From assembly GCA_964057225.1 (NCBI GenBank), contig OZ059895.1, positions 14,260,001-14,324,000 on the forward strand: a stretch of DNA of 64,000 nucleotides, given 5' to 3'. The position numbers and the translations under genes are program-made. How positions within the stretch are numbered: the first letter of the stretch is position 1; every line of letters begins with the position of its first letter. The notes beneath the pieces are model-generated. The model was not told where the DNA came from. It searched no databases and worked only from the letters and a program-made list of their open reading frames with translations. Shown here piece by piece: positions 50,201-63,830 of this stretch. The DNA is from Auanema rhodensis. Lineage: Eukaryota > Nematoda > Chromadorea > Rhabditida > Rhabditidae.

Positions 50201-53200
50201 GCATGCACTTGGCCCTCTGTGTTTCATTCTCTATCTATCATTAATTATTTTTTGTTTTCAAATTTTCAGCTTTATTTTGTTTCTTCGCATTCGTTCATAA
50301 CGTTTCACTCATTTAAAATTATAATATTTTAAATATTCTTTCATTGAAATATGTTCTGCAAAAGATTTTCTTCTCTTGATTATCCAATATCAGACATGAA
50401 TGCAACAACTGATTAATCATTACAATATGCTACAAATGTATTTTGACGAAATGGCGTTTTGAAATCTGCTTTGCCACGATCTATTTCAGTTTTTCATCCA
50501 TACATCCTGTGTTTCATGCTCATCAACCTAATTGATAACGTGTCTGATTTCAGTGAATCTGAGATGCTCTCCTGGATTTCCGTATTGCAGTCATCATCTG
50601 ACGGATCAATAGTTCCAACGTCGATGTCACAGCTGCCAAACTCACTCTCGGTATTGTTGTTTTCTTTCATAATGATGCTCCCATCATGCTTCGAAAATTT
50701 TTTATTATACGTCTTTTTTTCTGCTATCTTCTCTCTCTATTTTTCTCTTTTCTCTTCTACTTCTTCTTCTATCTAACTTCTTTTATGTTACTATACTCAT
50801 TTCTTCTCTTAATTCATTCTCACTAACAATCACTACGTGATTTTCATTTGTTGTCTTGCTTTCTCCACTTCATCGTTTGCAATTTTTTTACAATGATCTT
50901 TGATAACATCTCTTCTCAAGTATATGTTGAGGAGCATCTTATATATGATTAATCATGAATTAAAGTAAAAATTGGGTGATATGAAAGATCGTCTTCCATA
51001 ATCTCATCTTCCCGTCTTTGTCCTAGCAGGGAAGTCTTGCTGACACTGTGAACATAGTAAATCGTCTGTTTGTAACAGTGCTCCTATATCGAGCATACGC
51101 AAACTGAGACAATCCCTGTTCTCACTCTTTAAATTTCAATCTAGCCAATACTTTTTTTTTCACTCTTTTCGGTCTCATTGGCTTATGCGTTACCCGTTGT
51201 CTCGCCGACGGCATGTTGCTAGTTCGGCCGTCTTCTCATCCCCATCGCCTGCTTTCCTGTCCTTTTCTTCGTCTTCTTTATTTCCTCCTCGTTTAACGCT
51301 GCCACTCTAATTGCGTTACCCCCGTGGCGATCCGTAATTGCCATCTCTACTCTTCTCGTTCTCCCTATCTATTCCTCTTCACTTTTTCCTCTACTTTCGT
51401 CTTTTCCTCTTTTATCGTTGTCCACTTCTCGTTTTCGTCTCATCATGTTATTCCATTTATTCTATCATCAGGCGTTTCCTATCACTGGCTACTTTTCTTG
51501 AATTCATTCGATTGATGATGAAAACAATGAACTTGGAGGGAACTGTTTCCTTCATTGTTTCTTTTTTATTTAATTAAACTTTTGACATTAGTTAACTCAC
51601 ATTGAATTATCTTAGAGGAACATGAAAATTGTTATGTTACAAACATAAAGTCACAAAGTCTTGTATTTCCTCCTCTCTAAACCTATCACTCTTCATCATC
51701 TTTCCCACATACTCTCTGTTTCTCTCTGTCTCACTCTTTCTTTTAGTATTTGTCTCTGTATCTTCTTCTCTGGTTTTCTTCATCTGTGTCTCTCCTTAAG
51801 GGTCTCCTGCTCTCTCTCTGTTTGATGATGTTGCATGGACAATGTCTAATTTGGGATGCCATTCTCGTTTTTAATTCCTGCCTCTGTTCAATCCATCACT
51901 ACTTGCTTTTAGGAATTTTCTCTCTCTCTCCCTCTTCTTTGTCTACTCTCGTTTTCTCTCGTTCTCATCTCTCGTTTTTTTCTGTTCAAAATTTGCCCTC
52001 ATTTGCTAGTGTTCGTCATCACCATCGGCGTTGTCATCTAGCCTTCTTGCCATATTCTCTTCTTCTGAACTCTATTTTCCTTATCCTTCTCTGAACTATC
52101 TGAAAGCCATAAAGCTATTAGGGTCTAACGAGACTGAGCTGTAAGCTAACAAAGCATGATAAGTTTTTGGCATGTTGCGTACATGCCGTTTTCATTTTCT
52201 ACTACGTGTAAGTGAAGTAATTGTAAGAGACACACCTGAGGCGATGACAAGAAGGCATGACTATATAAATTGAAAAACGATACCTTTTCTTTCTTTACAA
52301 ACATTTTTTTATTACAAATGTAATAAGTGTATAAGATGATACGGTCGCCATTTGAATCGAAAACAAAATTCTCTTTTGTCGTTGTTTACCGATTTTTCTC
52401 TAATGTTTTTATTTCTTCGTTTGCTTTTTTAATTTTTTTCCTTGGGCTTATATTTCCTGCGAATAGACTGGAATTACAAGTTAACATGTTCATTTGAAGC
52501 AATACTTGATGACATTTTCAACAGTCAGAATGATAGATCTGATTCATAGAAATGTTATCAGTTATCCTATTGCTGAAGCTTGTCGAAAGATTAAATGTCA
52601 AGCAGATTAACTTGACGTTTGCTTGAGAAAGTGTCTGTGTAGATTACAATGTTAAAGTTAGTGGATCAACACCCTCATCATATTTTAGTTTGTTTTTGTT
52701 TAATTTGAAACGCTTTTCTTCGTGTGCATTTACATGTGTGTCTTTTCTTCACCCGTGTTTGTGTCCTGGTTCTACTATTGATTTCGGGCAGCCTGGCTCA
52801 GCTCGATCCTTTTCTATTCAGTGTCCTCTTCTTCTTCGTATGATGCACATTCTGCTATTATGGCCGGATAATCATTAAATCGAGCATGTCGTCGAGCCTG
52901 AGGGGACGCACGAGCGTGAGAGAGAACGAGAGATCGAATGATGGAGATAGAGAAAGAGAACAAGAGATGCGTGAGCTGTGCGTGCTAAGAGAAGTGGTGT
53001 ATGGGTTTATGGGTTCTGCTGTGACAATGACGATTTTCTTATAAGCTAGACATATATCCAGCTTCAGAATATACTTTTTGGTTATCCATCTCAAACTGTT
53101 TTTCCATTTGTAATCTTGCTTTGTCTTGGTTTCCTTTCAATATTGACATCATTTGTTTCCTTCATAAGAGCTTTATTTTGCTCTTATTCTGCTACGTGTC

Positions 53201-56200
53201 GTTCGTCCTGTACACCATGATTGAGGTAACATGCGAGTGATATATCCACCTTAGGCGATTCTAATCTGGACCTTTTAAGCCACTTTTGTTTTGCGTTATA
53301 TGGCGTTCATATCATATTGGTACTAGGTATATAACTTTCCCGCAGATCAATTCCTTTTCATGTTTGCTACGTGGATTACATTTGGCACATGTTCCAGACA
53401 CTATGAGCTTAAATTTTCTGTTTACCATAAGCGACATATTTGATTCCTTGTTGCTTTCTCATCGGCTAATTTCTAATGATTTGTTGCTTATGCTGATGTT
53501 ATGCCTACGATGTATCAGCTCTGTCGGATAAAGCACTAGATGGGACATTATCTATCATAAAGCTGATGTTTCCACTCTTCTCTCTCTTCGTTATCTCATT
53601 TCTATAGAAGATATTCACTTGCTCTTATTATATTGACTTATATGTCTATATATATACATGTTTCGATTTTTTCTTTTTTTTATACACTAACGAGTTCAAG
53701 CTTTTGCAATTTTATAATCATTTTCTTCATCATCATTCTGCAGAATTTTGTGTCATTTAAGCAGAGATGAAGGAATTGAGAAAGAGAAATATAGATCTAG
53801 AGTTTTCTGGCGAGAGTATTATGTATGCCAAACAGCAGAATCATGCTTGCTTGAGCCTTCTCAGTTCTAATACTGCCGCTACTGATGATGATGGCTGCCG
53901 CCTGGCCGATGCTTGTGCTATTGAAGTTGGCTGGCTGATTTGCTTACTTACTTGTTAGTCCGCCAGTTGACAACGAGCCGATTAGTTTCCTCCGATGGAC
54001 GATAAAATTTTCTTTATCTAGTTCAAATCCACATCATCCTCTTAACTTTATCAGCAAATCTGTAAGTTCTACATTGTCATTCTTTATCTTTCTAGACTGT
54101 TTTGGTCTCTCAGCCATAACGTTTTACTTACAATTGCTACTTTTTCTAGCTGTGCTAAGTTTCTTCCGTTTTCCGTTTACTACTCGGACACCTCGACAAG
54201 GTGTGTATTTGTGTGTCGAACTCGTTTTTGAGTTAAGTCTATATAAAGAGAAAAAGAAGGAGAAAGCTCTTAAACGAAACTTACTCAACCTTACTTTTCG
54301 GCTTTCTATCTTTTGGACTGCTTTGTTCCTTTTGGAAATAGCTTCAATTCGAAATGCTTTTTGACGAGTCCAAGTGTTAATATACGATTTGTTGAATGAA
54401 AAACGTAAAGAACTCAGGTTGCAGTGATAGCTCCACATGTTAGAATCTTTGTTGACTTGTTTTGATTTCTTCTTGTCTGCCAGCTTCGTCTTCTTCACTA
54501 GTCAGTCGCCAGCGGCTTGCCGCTGCTACACTGCCTAGCAGCATTTTTCTTTTGTATTCGTTCTTTAAAGCAGTTTTTCTCTGAATTTCGAAATGTATTT
54601 TATACTTTCGGTATGTTATATATTCTATTAATGTTGTGGTTTTGTTATCTTGCTCAATATTCTTATCATATTTTCTAACATATACTCTGTAATCCTCTTT
54701 CTATCAATTCTCCTGAATGCCTCAATCAGCCTTTCATTTTGAAGTTTTTACATTCAAAAATATATGAAATTGAGTTTATCACCTGAAATTAGATGCCAAG
54801 CTATACAATCTATTCAGGAATCTCTCTTCTTCTTGATTGTTAGTTTAAGCTTTCTCCCTTACGAACTTCTATTTTCTTATCTTTGTCACAACTTAGCTTC
54901 TTTCATCTCTTTTCTATTGCAATTAAGTGGTTGATGGAAAGGAAAGAGTAGTTCAAAATGACATTGGCTTGTCTTCTGACGTTTAAGAAATGCTTCTGTT
55001 CATGTCGTTGGTCGAAATCAACTTCACTCAAACGTTAGTTTACTTCGCAGCCTTTCGTGCATTTTTGCTTGAGATATAACTCTTCATGCATTTAGAGCAG
55101 TTGCATTAGATACTTATTCTGATTTGCTCGAGGATGAAAGCTTCATATTTAGCTTCCTTACACTCGAGCTGCTCCAGATTTTTCAGAATATGCCGCTTTA
55201 ATTGAACTTTTTGCAATTTTGTTCTGTTGTTCTTCATCTTGTTATTTGCTGCCAAAGATTTTCTACCTTTAGTTTTCATAATTTTATTCGAGCCGCTCAT
55301 GTTGGGAACCGAACACATCAAGTTGCATTCCACTATACGGCTTCCTCAATTTTCGCCACTTAATGCCTACGACTAAACTATGCTCTCCTTCATTCCTATC
55401 CTGTCTTTTTGCCTGCTTGCTCTTCAGATGAGTCATGATCGTATTTTCTCGTGATTTTCTCTTATACTATATGTATATAGTAAGATATTTCGGTTATTTG
55501 ATCAAGTGCCAGACAGGGTAAAATCTGTTTTTTTGGCTCATTTCTGTGCGATTTCTATTTGTGTAACTCCTTTTAAAGATTTAACCTCCAAACGATCAAG
55601 TTTGGTCTAGAAGACCATACATTGATTGCTAACTCTTTCCCTTACTCTACACAAATATTTTTTCTCATTTTCTTCCCAGCATCATCATCTCGTTTCTCGT
55701 AACTGAGTGGTTTGTGGATTGGTCAAATTGATAAGTCGACAGATTTTCTATAACTCGTTTTGCGCCCAAGTTCTTTCGAAATGCCTGCTGAACAGTTTCT
55801 ATTGTGCCTTTTTTTCTGGCTTTTACCAAGGGTTCATTAAACAGGAAACATTGATTTTTTCTAAATACGTCTATGCAGTATGTCAGTTTTAGAGTTTTGA
55901 TTCATATACAACCTGTCTGGAATTAAAATTTTTCCTCTATTTTGCTTCAAAGAAAAGCGAGAAAGCGAGAGGGAAGGAGTAAGAAAGAGTAAGTGAGCGA
56001 AGGAGTGAGTGAGTGAGAGAGAAAAAGGAAGAGTAATAAGCAGGATGAATATGAAGAGTAAAAAAGTTTGCGATAATAGGCAGAGACTGAAATGCCTTAG
56101 GGAACAGGTTATCTCTTGGGCCTGATCATCAACTGCCTTTACTTATTTAAGCTGGCAATTGGATTCAAAGAAATAAAGTTGGCTGCCAGTTACGTTTTTG

Positions 56201-57082
56201 AAAGTATTGCTGTATATGCATGTCTTTCCAACAGCCTGCTGCCAACTATCCAATCTGAAAGGAAGTATGACCTCGACTTTCTTTTATTCAGAAATTGTGA
56301 TGACATCAATTACAATGCTCTCCAATGCAACGTACTCGAGTAAGGTTGTTATTAGTATGTGACTTCCTCCCAGAAAGGTTGATGTATTATCATTTTCTGG
56401 TTGTTCATTATGAATTAACAGGCTAGAAAGTTTGTTTTCTGCTCTAGTGTCTGTCTTTATGCAATTCTGACAGAAGTTTACTTTTCAACTAAAACGGACA
56501 ATCAACTCAATTTATACCACACCACACCAAACACACAAATATAAATAAATATGAAATAAATAAATAAATTTATAACGAAGTTATCAAACTTGTAACATGC
56601 TGAATGTTAACAAAAGTGGCTTACTCCAAGTTGCTATAGCTTGAGATTCACTTATTGTTGAGTATTTGTGGTTGCTTATTTTTATCTCAGAATTTTTCGA
56701 TTTTTCTCTTCCCGCAGAAGGAAACAAATATGTTCTATATAAAGTCATTCTTCAATTATATTTATTCTTTACTATTTTTATTGTAATTTGGAAATTTTCT
56801 TTTTTCTTCGCATATTGTTAGCTATACGTATACTATATTTATATGTTATACACATATATTTATTTGTGCATACATCCATTAAAATCCATTAGGAACTTTT
56901 GAATGTCATGGATGACCTTTTCCGGTCATCCTAGTCATCATTATTATAATTTGTGGGGCCCGTATAGAGATTCTTTTATTTTACCTCATCTTTCCAATAT
57001 ATGACGACTGTCGGTCATTTTTCTCTGTTCTTGTATCCAAAACCGTTATCTATTCATAATTTCTCTTTTCTGGAACATAATC

Positions 57083-57135
<53 letters not shown>

Positions 57136-60100
57136 TCTTTTTTCTCTCTCTCTTTCTCTCTCCTTTTTCCTCTTTTGCTGTTGCTGTTTCCTTTTCATAT
57201 TTCTTACCGCCACCACTACATGTTAAAGCTCTCACTTGCTTCCTCTTCTTCTCTTATTTTTTTTTATTTTGTTATGCTTTCAGCTTAATCTTGTATCCAA
57301 TTTTCCTGATTGAAACTCTCCTGAATCGTTGCACTTTATTCTCTTACCACCTATTTTATACGTAACTATCATTCATACTCTACATATTTGTCTCTTCTTG
57401 TCCCACATTTGTTTTGTCAGTTTCATATTATCGATTGGCATGCTGCTATTGCCCATGCTGCAGGCGCTGTAATGATTGTGTGCTGTTAGTTGTTGAGTTG
57501 GATGGCGTGGTTGACTGGCTGGTCCTTCAGCCTAGAACTGTTGTTTTATAGTTTTTGAGTTTACCACAAGGTTTAATGTCTAGGTAATCGCAGCGTTAAA
57601 CGCCTAGGTGGGAAGTTGATGATATGTGTCAATAGTCACTGTACTCTAATAATAGCCATATACTTATCGTATCATTTAATTTTATCAAACAAAATCTAAT
57701 TTTACCATATTTAGAGAAACAGCCGCATACTGTTTTTCTTACTGTTTGTAATCGTGAAGTGAAGCATATTTCCCAATGAATCCTCTCCCTCCCCTCTCTT
57801 TCTTTCTCTCTCTCTCTCTGTCTTTCTCTTCTTATGCTCAACTTTTCATTTACCCTCTGCAAAGTTCAGTATTTATCTAAACAGATGAGCATCTTTATTA
57901 ACATCTTCTTGATAGATATTTCTTGTTGGAAACAATTCTTCCTAGTTCCTAAATTCTGAATACGCATATACCACATATTTTATTTTACTATTATTTCGCA
58001 GTACCCTATCTATATCTGTCAACATTGCTTTTTTCCTTTTTTTTTGATTTTTTTTAAAAATGGAAATTTTTTTCGTATAAGTTGGTAAGCATATATTCAG
58101 TCTCGTATGTGGATTTATGTATACCGATGTGTGTGGCCCCTGGCAACAACAGCAGCTGAGTAAATTCAGTGGTCGCCCAAGCTAAGTCTCGTATTCGATT
58201 TAGCCTGCCCCTTTCTTCATCCCTGTTATCGCATGTCCCTCTATCCAGTAATCTTGTCTCGTCTTCCTTTTCTACATCTTCTTTTTCTTCGTCGTCTACT
58301 CTGTCGCCTTCTTGTTCGACTCTCCGTTTTCACATTCCTCTTGTTCTTCATCTCAATGTTATATATTTTCGATGTTGTCATTACCACCATCCATACTATA
58401 CAAGTTTTATTAATTCCACAAACCTAATTGCCCCGGTACATCAATTTGTTTTTCAAATTATTTAGCTTAATAAGGTTCATGTCTGCAATTCGATACTTCC
58501 TTCTCTTAATCTTTTGTTTCCAATGTCATTTTATCCTCTGTCTAGTTCTTTTACATGCTTTATCCTTATTTTGTAATCAAAAGTTGATATTCTTGAATCT
58601 TCGCCACTAGTCTTTTCTTCTATTTTTTATTCAATCGGAAGTCTTATAGCTTCTTCTTCATCGTTTTCTTCATTTTTAGCTTGCTCTGTCATTTCATGTC
58701 CTTCCGCCCACCCTTTCCCCTTTTCTCCGTTTCCCTTCTTTTCTCGTACTCTTTCTTCATCTATTCATTTCATTGACCGGTCTTATGACCATATTCTGGT
58801 TACTTTTCGATCGAATTCTTGTCAGAAGCGGTGGTTGACGACGCAGTTGTTTCGTTTCTTCACAAAATCTTTTGTATGTGTGTTTGTTCCCTCCTAAGTG
58901 TGTTCAAACTGTCGCATTTCTACCTTCAATATCTTGAACAGTCTCCTCCTCGACACAACTCAAGCATGCGTCTTTCCCGAACAGATTTTTTTCTTCCCCA
59001 AATATTCACATGTTCCCGACAACACGTTACTCTTCTTTCTATTAATCGATGATTCTTACATCATATTTTTCCTTAATCGGTTTCTACTCGAACCGTTTCC
59101 TTTGTTCTAATTTGAACTTGTACATCTTGATGTTTCTAAATGTTATTTTGTTCAAAACTCTCTTCTCATACTGCTTAGTCTGCTGCGTTTTTCGTTCATG
59201 TTGTCTTCTTCTAATTTCCAACACAGTCTCATTAAGTATTTATCATGTTTTTCGTAAACCAAAAAAATGTTTACTGATTGTCTCGCAATTAACAAAAGTT
59301 CTTCTGCTCGAATGCATTTATTCCTCTTGCTCCTCTTGCTATCATTTATCCGTCAACACAAGTTTATATTTGTACGTCTTGCTATTTATAATATATAAGA
59401 ATATATATATATATATATATATTCTTCTTTTTTTTTCGAGACTCACTCACGTTCTAAGAATTTTGTCTCCGTGTTGGTGGCTGGATTCATTTTATAATAG
59501 CCCTTATATCTATCATTCATTTTTCTTCAAAACTCCTTCACTCACTCGCTATTTAGCAGACACATAGAACGGTTGCTTTTATTTTCTCTTTTCATATACC
59601 TTCGACCTCTCTGTTGCTCTCGACCCTCTCGCAATCTCTATCTCTCTCTATTCCTCTTTCTCTCTCTTACTGCGTGTCTCTTGTTTTCATTGCATTGTTA
59701 TATCCAGGTATAGATATACTATGTATGTATGTTCCATTCATTTGGTGCTTTCGTTCACCCAGACTGCCCTCGTGTCATTCTCTTCTCATCCGCCACTCCA
59801 CACCTTAACAACTTGCTCCCAGTCTCTCTCTTGTTCTTTCATTTTCTCTTTCTCTGTCTTCTCTTACTCGATCTTTTTTCTCTAGTCTGTCAATTCCTCA
59901 TCACATCCCTCTATACCACAACATCAATTATTTCATACTTTTTGTTTACGTGTTTATGTTCCCGAACCAAATGTCCTGATAGACAGAGCTGGGGGCAACC
60001 TTTGTTGCCTGATGGGCAGCCATCGGTTTCATCTGGTGCAATTGCTTGAAGCTTATATTGGTTGCAAGAGTGGCATAGAAATACTTTCATGAGCTTGATC

Positions 60101-63100
60101 TTCTTAATCGCATTTCTTCACCATTTAATCACTCGCTCTTGTCTTTCTCATCATATTCGCTTATCTAATACCATATCTTACAACTAATATTGTATTAAAT
60201 TATTTGTTTCCAGACAACCTCATTGGTCTCGTCCTGCTCGTCCGACCGCAATGCTTTGTCCGGCGTCTCATCTACTACCAATCAGCTGATCATGCATAGG
60301 TAATTCTAGTTGAAATAAATATAAATCGATTTTGTTTCTCAGATACAAAGCAAAAAGCTCACAGCTTCAATCGCCTATTGCGTCGAAGCGTTCACAAGAG
60401 CATATGAGTCAGCCTAGCACAAGCAAGGATAACAGCAGTGGCGAAAATGGAGGTGTGTAGTTCATAACTATATTTATACATATGTATCAATGATATGAAT
60501 GCGTTTACTATATGAAATATCATTCATAATTCTATCAGCTTTAGAGCCATCCACGCCGAAGTCGGGACGAAAATGGAAAAAATCAAAAGCAGGGAAGCAG
60601 GGTAGCGGCAGTAGTAATAGTAGTATACAGCCGATGAGCAATGTGTTAGGTGTCCGTTTAGCTGACTGTGCTTTTGCTCCCGAAGAGGTAATCCAATGAA
60701 GTTATGAATCTCGAACATATTTTGAATTTCAGCACGTCCCATTGGTTGTCCAAATGTGTGTTACTGTTGTCGAAGCACATGGCATGGATACTGTTGGTAT
60801 CTATCGTATTCCTGGAAATACCGCAGCTGTGAATGCTCTGAAGGATACACTCAGTCAAGGAATCGACAATGTCAGCGTTGAGAATGTGTGCTTTTCGCTT
60901 ATTCTAATCAAAATCCTTCATTAAGTTCACTAAAATTATTTTTTCGCACTACAGTAACTCTTAAACTTGCTTGCTTATTTGTTTGCTTCATGTGAAACAC
61001 AATACCGGCCCGTAAATTTTCTTTTTTTTGTTGAGTTTTTCAACTATTTGATAACGCCTAGCACTCACCTAATTCAGCAAATTCATTATTTCAAACCAAT
61101 TTTTCTTATATATTCTTATTACAGATGGATTTCTCTGATCCAAGATGGCGGGATGTAAACGTTGTTTCGTCGTTATTGAAAATGTTCCTTCGAAAATTGC
61201 CGGAGCCACTGCTCACGGATAAGCTTTATCCATTCTTTATTGATGCCAACCGTATAACAAATCATCATAATCGATTACATAAACTAAGAAATTTACTTCG
61301 AAAGCTTCCTCGTCACCATTACTTCACCTTGCGTTACATCATTCGTCACTTAGCGTCAATAACCCAACATTCCGATGTGAATAAGGTTTGTGATTGGAGG
61401 CTGTCTTATATTTCTGAATCCGTTTTCTTGTTCAGATGGAAACTAGAAATTTGGCTTTGATGTTTGGACCATCAATAGTTCGTCCATCCGATGATAACAT
61501 GGCTACAATGGTAACTCATATGAGTGATCAATGCAAAATTATTGAAACCCTTGTCCATTATGTGAGTTTGAGACGCTTTTGAAAATTTTTAATTGTACAT
61601 ATCCTTTAGCACAACTGGATGTTCGATGATAATTCAACTGCTGAAGATGCCGTTCCTGATCCTCATCCATCGGAAACAAGTATGAGCATCTAATTTATAT
61701 GAGTTGGAATTAAATTATTTATCTTCAGCCTCCTCCTTACATGATCCTCCCCAATACGGTGTTGGATTGCCTTCAGCTGTTTCAGCTGCAACCTTTAATG
61801 ATATGCATAATCTTATTCGAAAAGCGAATGAAGATCAAGCTGCAGCACTGATGAGCGAGGGAAAAACTGGAAAGGTATGTGTTATTCTCTTTCAAATAAT
61901 TCTCATTTGAGCATTTAGATCAAGAATATACTCCGAAGAAATTCCCGAAGAGACAAATCAAAGGGAAAATTAAAAATTGAGTCTACAGCACCAGCTGCAA
62001 CTCATCCTCGATACTCCTCTTCCACTCAACAATCTAGTGTTGATAGTGCGTTTCTTGGAAGTTATCAGGTTTGTAAACATATTCTCTGCGCTGATGCCTT
62101 ATCTGGAATTTTTTTAGGAGCGTGATATTGACGCTGAAATCTTGTCTAGGCAGACTGTATCACCATTAGCTTCAACTGTTGATCAATCCCCATCTATGGA
62201 ATCTTCTCTGGGTTCAATTCCTGATACTAGTCGTACTGATCCTGGAATATCCTGTATTTCTGATGCGGAAGAACGTAAACGGCGCCAACAGGTACGAAGT
62301 TTCGCTGAGCCAGCTCGGATTTACATTGTTTTCCTCAGGATATGTATTCTGCTCGTCGCATTTTCATAGCTGGTCCAGAAGCCGAAGCTCTCGCAACTGC
62401 GAGTGATTCGAAAGCCATTGATGCCTTAGTTAATCATACACATCACTTAAACATTGCCAATAGTCCAGCTTTAGATGTAAGATATTTATCAGAAAATTAG
62501 TGGAATCTCATTCATATTTTCTAGGTTCTGTCTGAAGAGACCAGAGAAAAAATTCGTAAAATGCAGCGGAAACAAAATTTATTAGATAAGCCAAGGGAAG
62601 GACCTGTTGTTCTAGATAGTATGAAAGAATCTACAACCAAGGTAAATCCTTTTCAAATCTTCTCACCAACTTTCATTATGACTTTCTCGTCAGACAGTGA
62701 GCTCATCCACTATCAAGGACCAAATTGACTCCATGTCTTGTACATCAGACTACTCTACTACCAGCTCCGCTCCTTTAACGACACCCTTAGCTGTAACTTG
62801 CGGAGCTGATGCTCCAACATCGTCTGATTATGCCTCCAGGTAGCGTTTATATTCGGTTGTTCGGAAAATACTGTAGAGAATTCCCAATTTCATTATACAT
62901 ATATATATGGTGTATTATTTTTATTCTCAATTTTTCTTCAATACTTTATATTTCGTTTGAAAATATATTTGATTATATTTCTACTTATAAACTTAAAATT
63001 GATTTTTAACTCAATATTAGGTTTAAATTTTATTTCTTTGGACTATTAAATTTCGAATACGGTTTTTGGATTCTTCAAATTTGGCAGTAGTATAACTAGT

Positions 63101-63830
63101 ATAACTGATAATGAATATATGAATAATGAAGGCTTCGAAGTTGTAAACTCAAAGTGCCTAACGATTAAGCCAATAATAGCTGCCCGCCATCATGAAATTG
63201 TGATCAAAGATGATTTATAGACGATCTTCTTCTATAATATTGCTTTCAATATTAATAAAGTTTATGATTAAAGTAAACAGAAAATTTTGAAAAGTAAAGT
63301 TACGGCTGAAATCCAATTCTATTTTCCTAATAAAGTAATCTATATAGACAGTTGTAACTTGTAATCTTTTTTAGCGATCCCAGTCCATGTGCCCGCAACC
63401 TATCTACCTCACCCTATTCACGACCATCAGCTCTTGCTGTAATCAACAGTTCCGTGAATAACACACCGACATCAACAAATTCAATATCATCAAGCAACAA
63501 CACTACTACTACGACGACAGAATCACGATGCCAGCAGAAGATTCGTCTGCGAACTAAGTCTTCTGTAGCCAATCGTGACTCTTCTCGACGACATACTCTG
63601 TCTGATGTCGATCTTCTTAAGGTATTTCCCACACATAATCTATTTTGATCTAAGCTTAGATGTTGCAGGAAGGTCGTTTAGACAAGTTAGCTCGTTGGTT
63701 CGGATTACGAAAATCGTCGCCTGATGTCAGTCAAGATCCAGCCAGTGTCCCTCAGTTCATTTCACCTCCGGCTATCATTCGAACATCGCCTAATGAGCTG
63801 ACGCCGGTCAGTGGAGACGAATTGCTGTGA
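42236..63830 (+). CDS. pac-1: PAC-1, RhoGAP of the ARHGAP21/23 family
   Basis: PAC-1 inactivates CDC-42 at cell contacts and directs radial polarity in the C. elegans embryo. The start at 42236 gives [18 protein letters not shown], spliced to [20 protein letters not shown] (exon from 42349). A Ser/Arg-rich region follows, then a PH domain ([20 protein letters not shown] at about 49.86 kb to [12 protein letters not shown] at 50.6 kb), and after a 9.6 kb intron the RhoGAP domain ([20 protein letters not shown] at 60.65 kb; arginine finger in [64 protein letters not shown], near 61.55 kb). The C terminus keeps [11 protein letters not shown], an ARHGAP21 signature, and [13 protein letters not shown], ending SGDELL. 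Total about 1250 residues. The PDZ domain of vertebrate relatives is not seen. Exons join in phase at every boundary I checked. Confidence 0.93.
43885..47547 (+). other. pac-1 intron, about 3.7 kb, with a possible cassette exon
   Basis: Pyrimidine-rich on the sense strand. At 45966 an acceptor (TTATGCAG) is followed, in the phase of the previous exon, by [19 protein letters not shown] and then a stop (46034-46039), so inclusion would give a truncated protein. An (AT)n run lies at 47171-47201. Nothing else looks coding. Confidence 0.5.
47171..47201. repeat. (TA)n microsatellite
   Basis: A run of TA dinucleotides followed by short ATTT repeats, within a pac-1 intron. Confidence 0.85.
52886..52996 (+). 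other. Candidate internal first exon for a RhoGAP-only isoform
   Basis: ATG at 52886 opens exactly 37 codons starting [20 protein letters not shown] and ending CVLREV before a GTGTAT donor, in phase 0. The next pac-1 exon (60214) begins in phase 0. The island is purine-rich in a pyrimidine-rich intron, and an acceptor-like TTCTATTCAG precedes it at about 52830. Use would give a protein lacking the PH domain. Confidence 0.42.
54510..54525. other. Perfect GC hairpin
   Basis: CAGCGG pairs with CCGCTG around a CTTG loop. It is an isolated GC-rich stem inside an AT- and CT-rich intron. Confidence 0.5.
55106..55300 (-). other. Possible small antisense gene in the pac-1 intron
   Basis: A minus-strand frame from ATG 55300 encodes 64 residues of basic, coiled-coil-like sequence ([20 protein letters not shown], later [20 protein letters not shown]) and ends at 55106. 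Composition and heptad-like leucines look like real protein, but I see no supporting splice sites or family. An upstream in-frame ATG exists at 55333. Confidence 0.3.
56101..56343 (+). other. Orphan open patch in the pac-1 intron
   Basis: After an acceptor-like CCTTAG the plus strand stays open for 80 codons ([20 protein letters not shown] onward to NALQCNVLE) and then stops. It lacks an ATG start. It may be an alternative terminal exon or a decayed insertion; I do not recognise the sequence. Confidence 0.25.
56910..56931. other. Perfect 8-bp hairpin
   Basis: GGATGACC (56910-56917) pairs with GGTCATCC (56924-56931) around a 6-nt loop. No T run follows it. Function unknown. Confidence 0.5.
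57088..57131. repeat. (CT)n microsatellite
   Basis: About 44 bp of CT dinucleotides in the sense strand of the pac-1 giant intron, followed by imperfect CT-rich sequence to about 57170. Confidence 0.9.
59398..59422. repeat. (AT)n run with inverted flanks
   Basis: An AT dinucleotide run bordered by AAGAA on the left and TTCTT on the right, so the whole segment 59396-59427 is self-complementary and could extrude as a hairpin. Confidence 0.75.

Larger units (their letters stand above)
50651..60213 (+). other. pac-1 giant intron, 9.6 kb, between PH and RhoGAP exons
   Basis: Strongly T/C-rich on the sense strand with many CT-rich patches. Within it, purine-rich or GC-rich islands stand out: a candidate internal first exon (52886-52996), an open patch at 53767-53958, a minus-strand frame at 55106-55300, a plus-strand frame at 56101-56343, a purine-rich tract at 55950-56060, and hairpins at 54510-54525 and 56910-56931. 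No independent recognised gene. Confidence 0.6.

Noticed and set aside
54124-54498. 124-codon Lys/Arg/Ser-rich minus-strand frame
   Set aside because: It is the mirror of pyrimidine-rich intron sequence and has no family motif. I kept only the frame at 55106-55300, which looks more protein-like.
57001-57288. 95-codon Ser-Leu frame
   Set aside because: It is created by the (CT)n repeat in the pac-1 giant intron.
59049-59567. 172-codon frame resembling a membrane protein
   Set aside because: It is in the same pyrimidine-rich intron, crosses an (AT)n run, and gives only composition-driven Leu/Ser/Phe runs.
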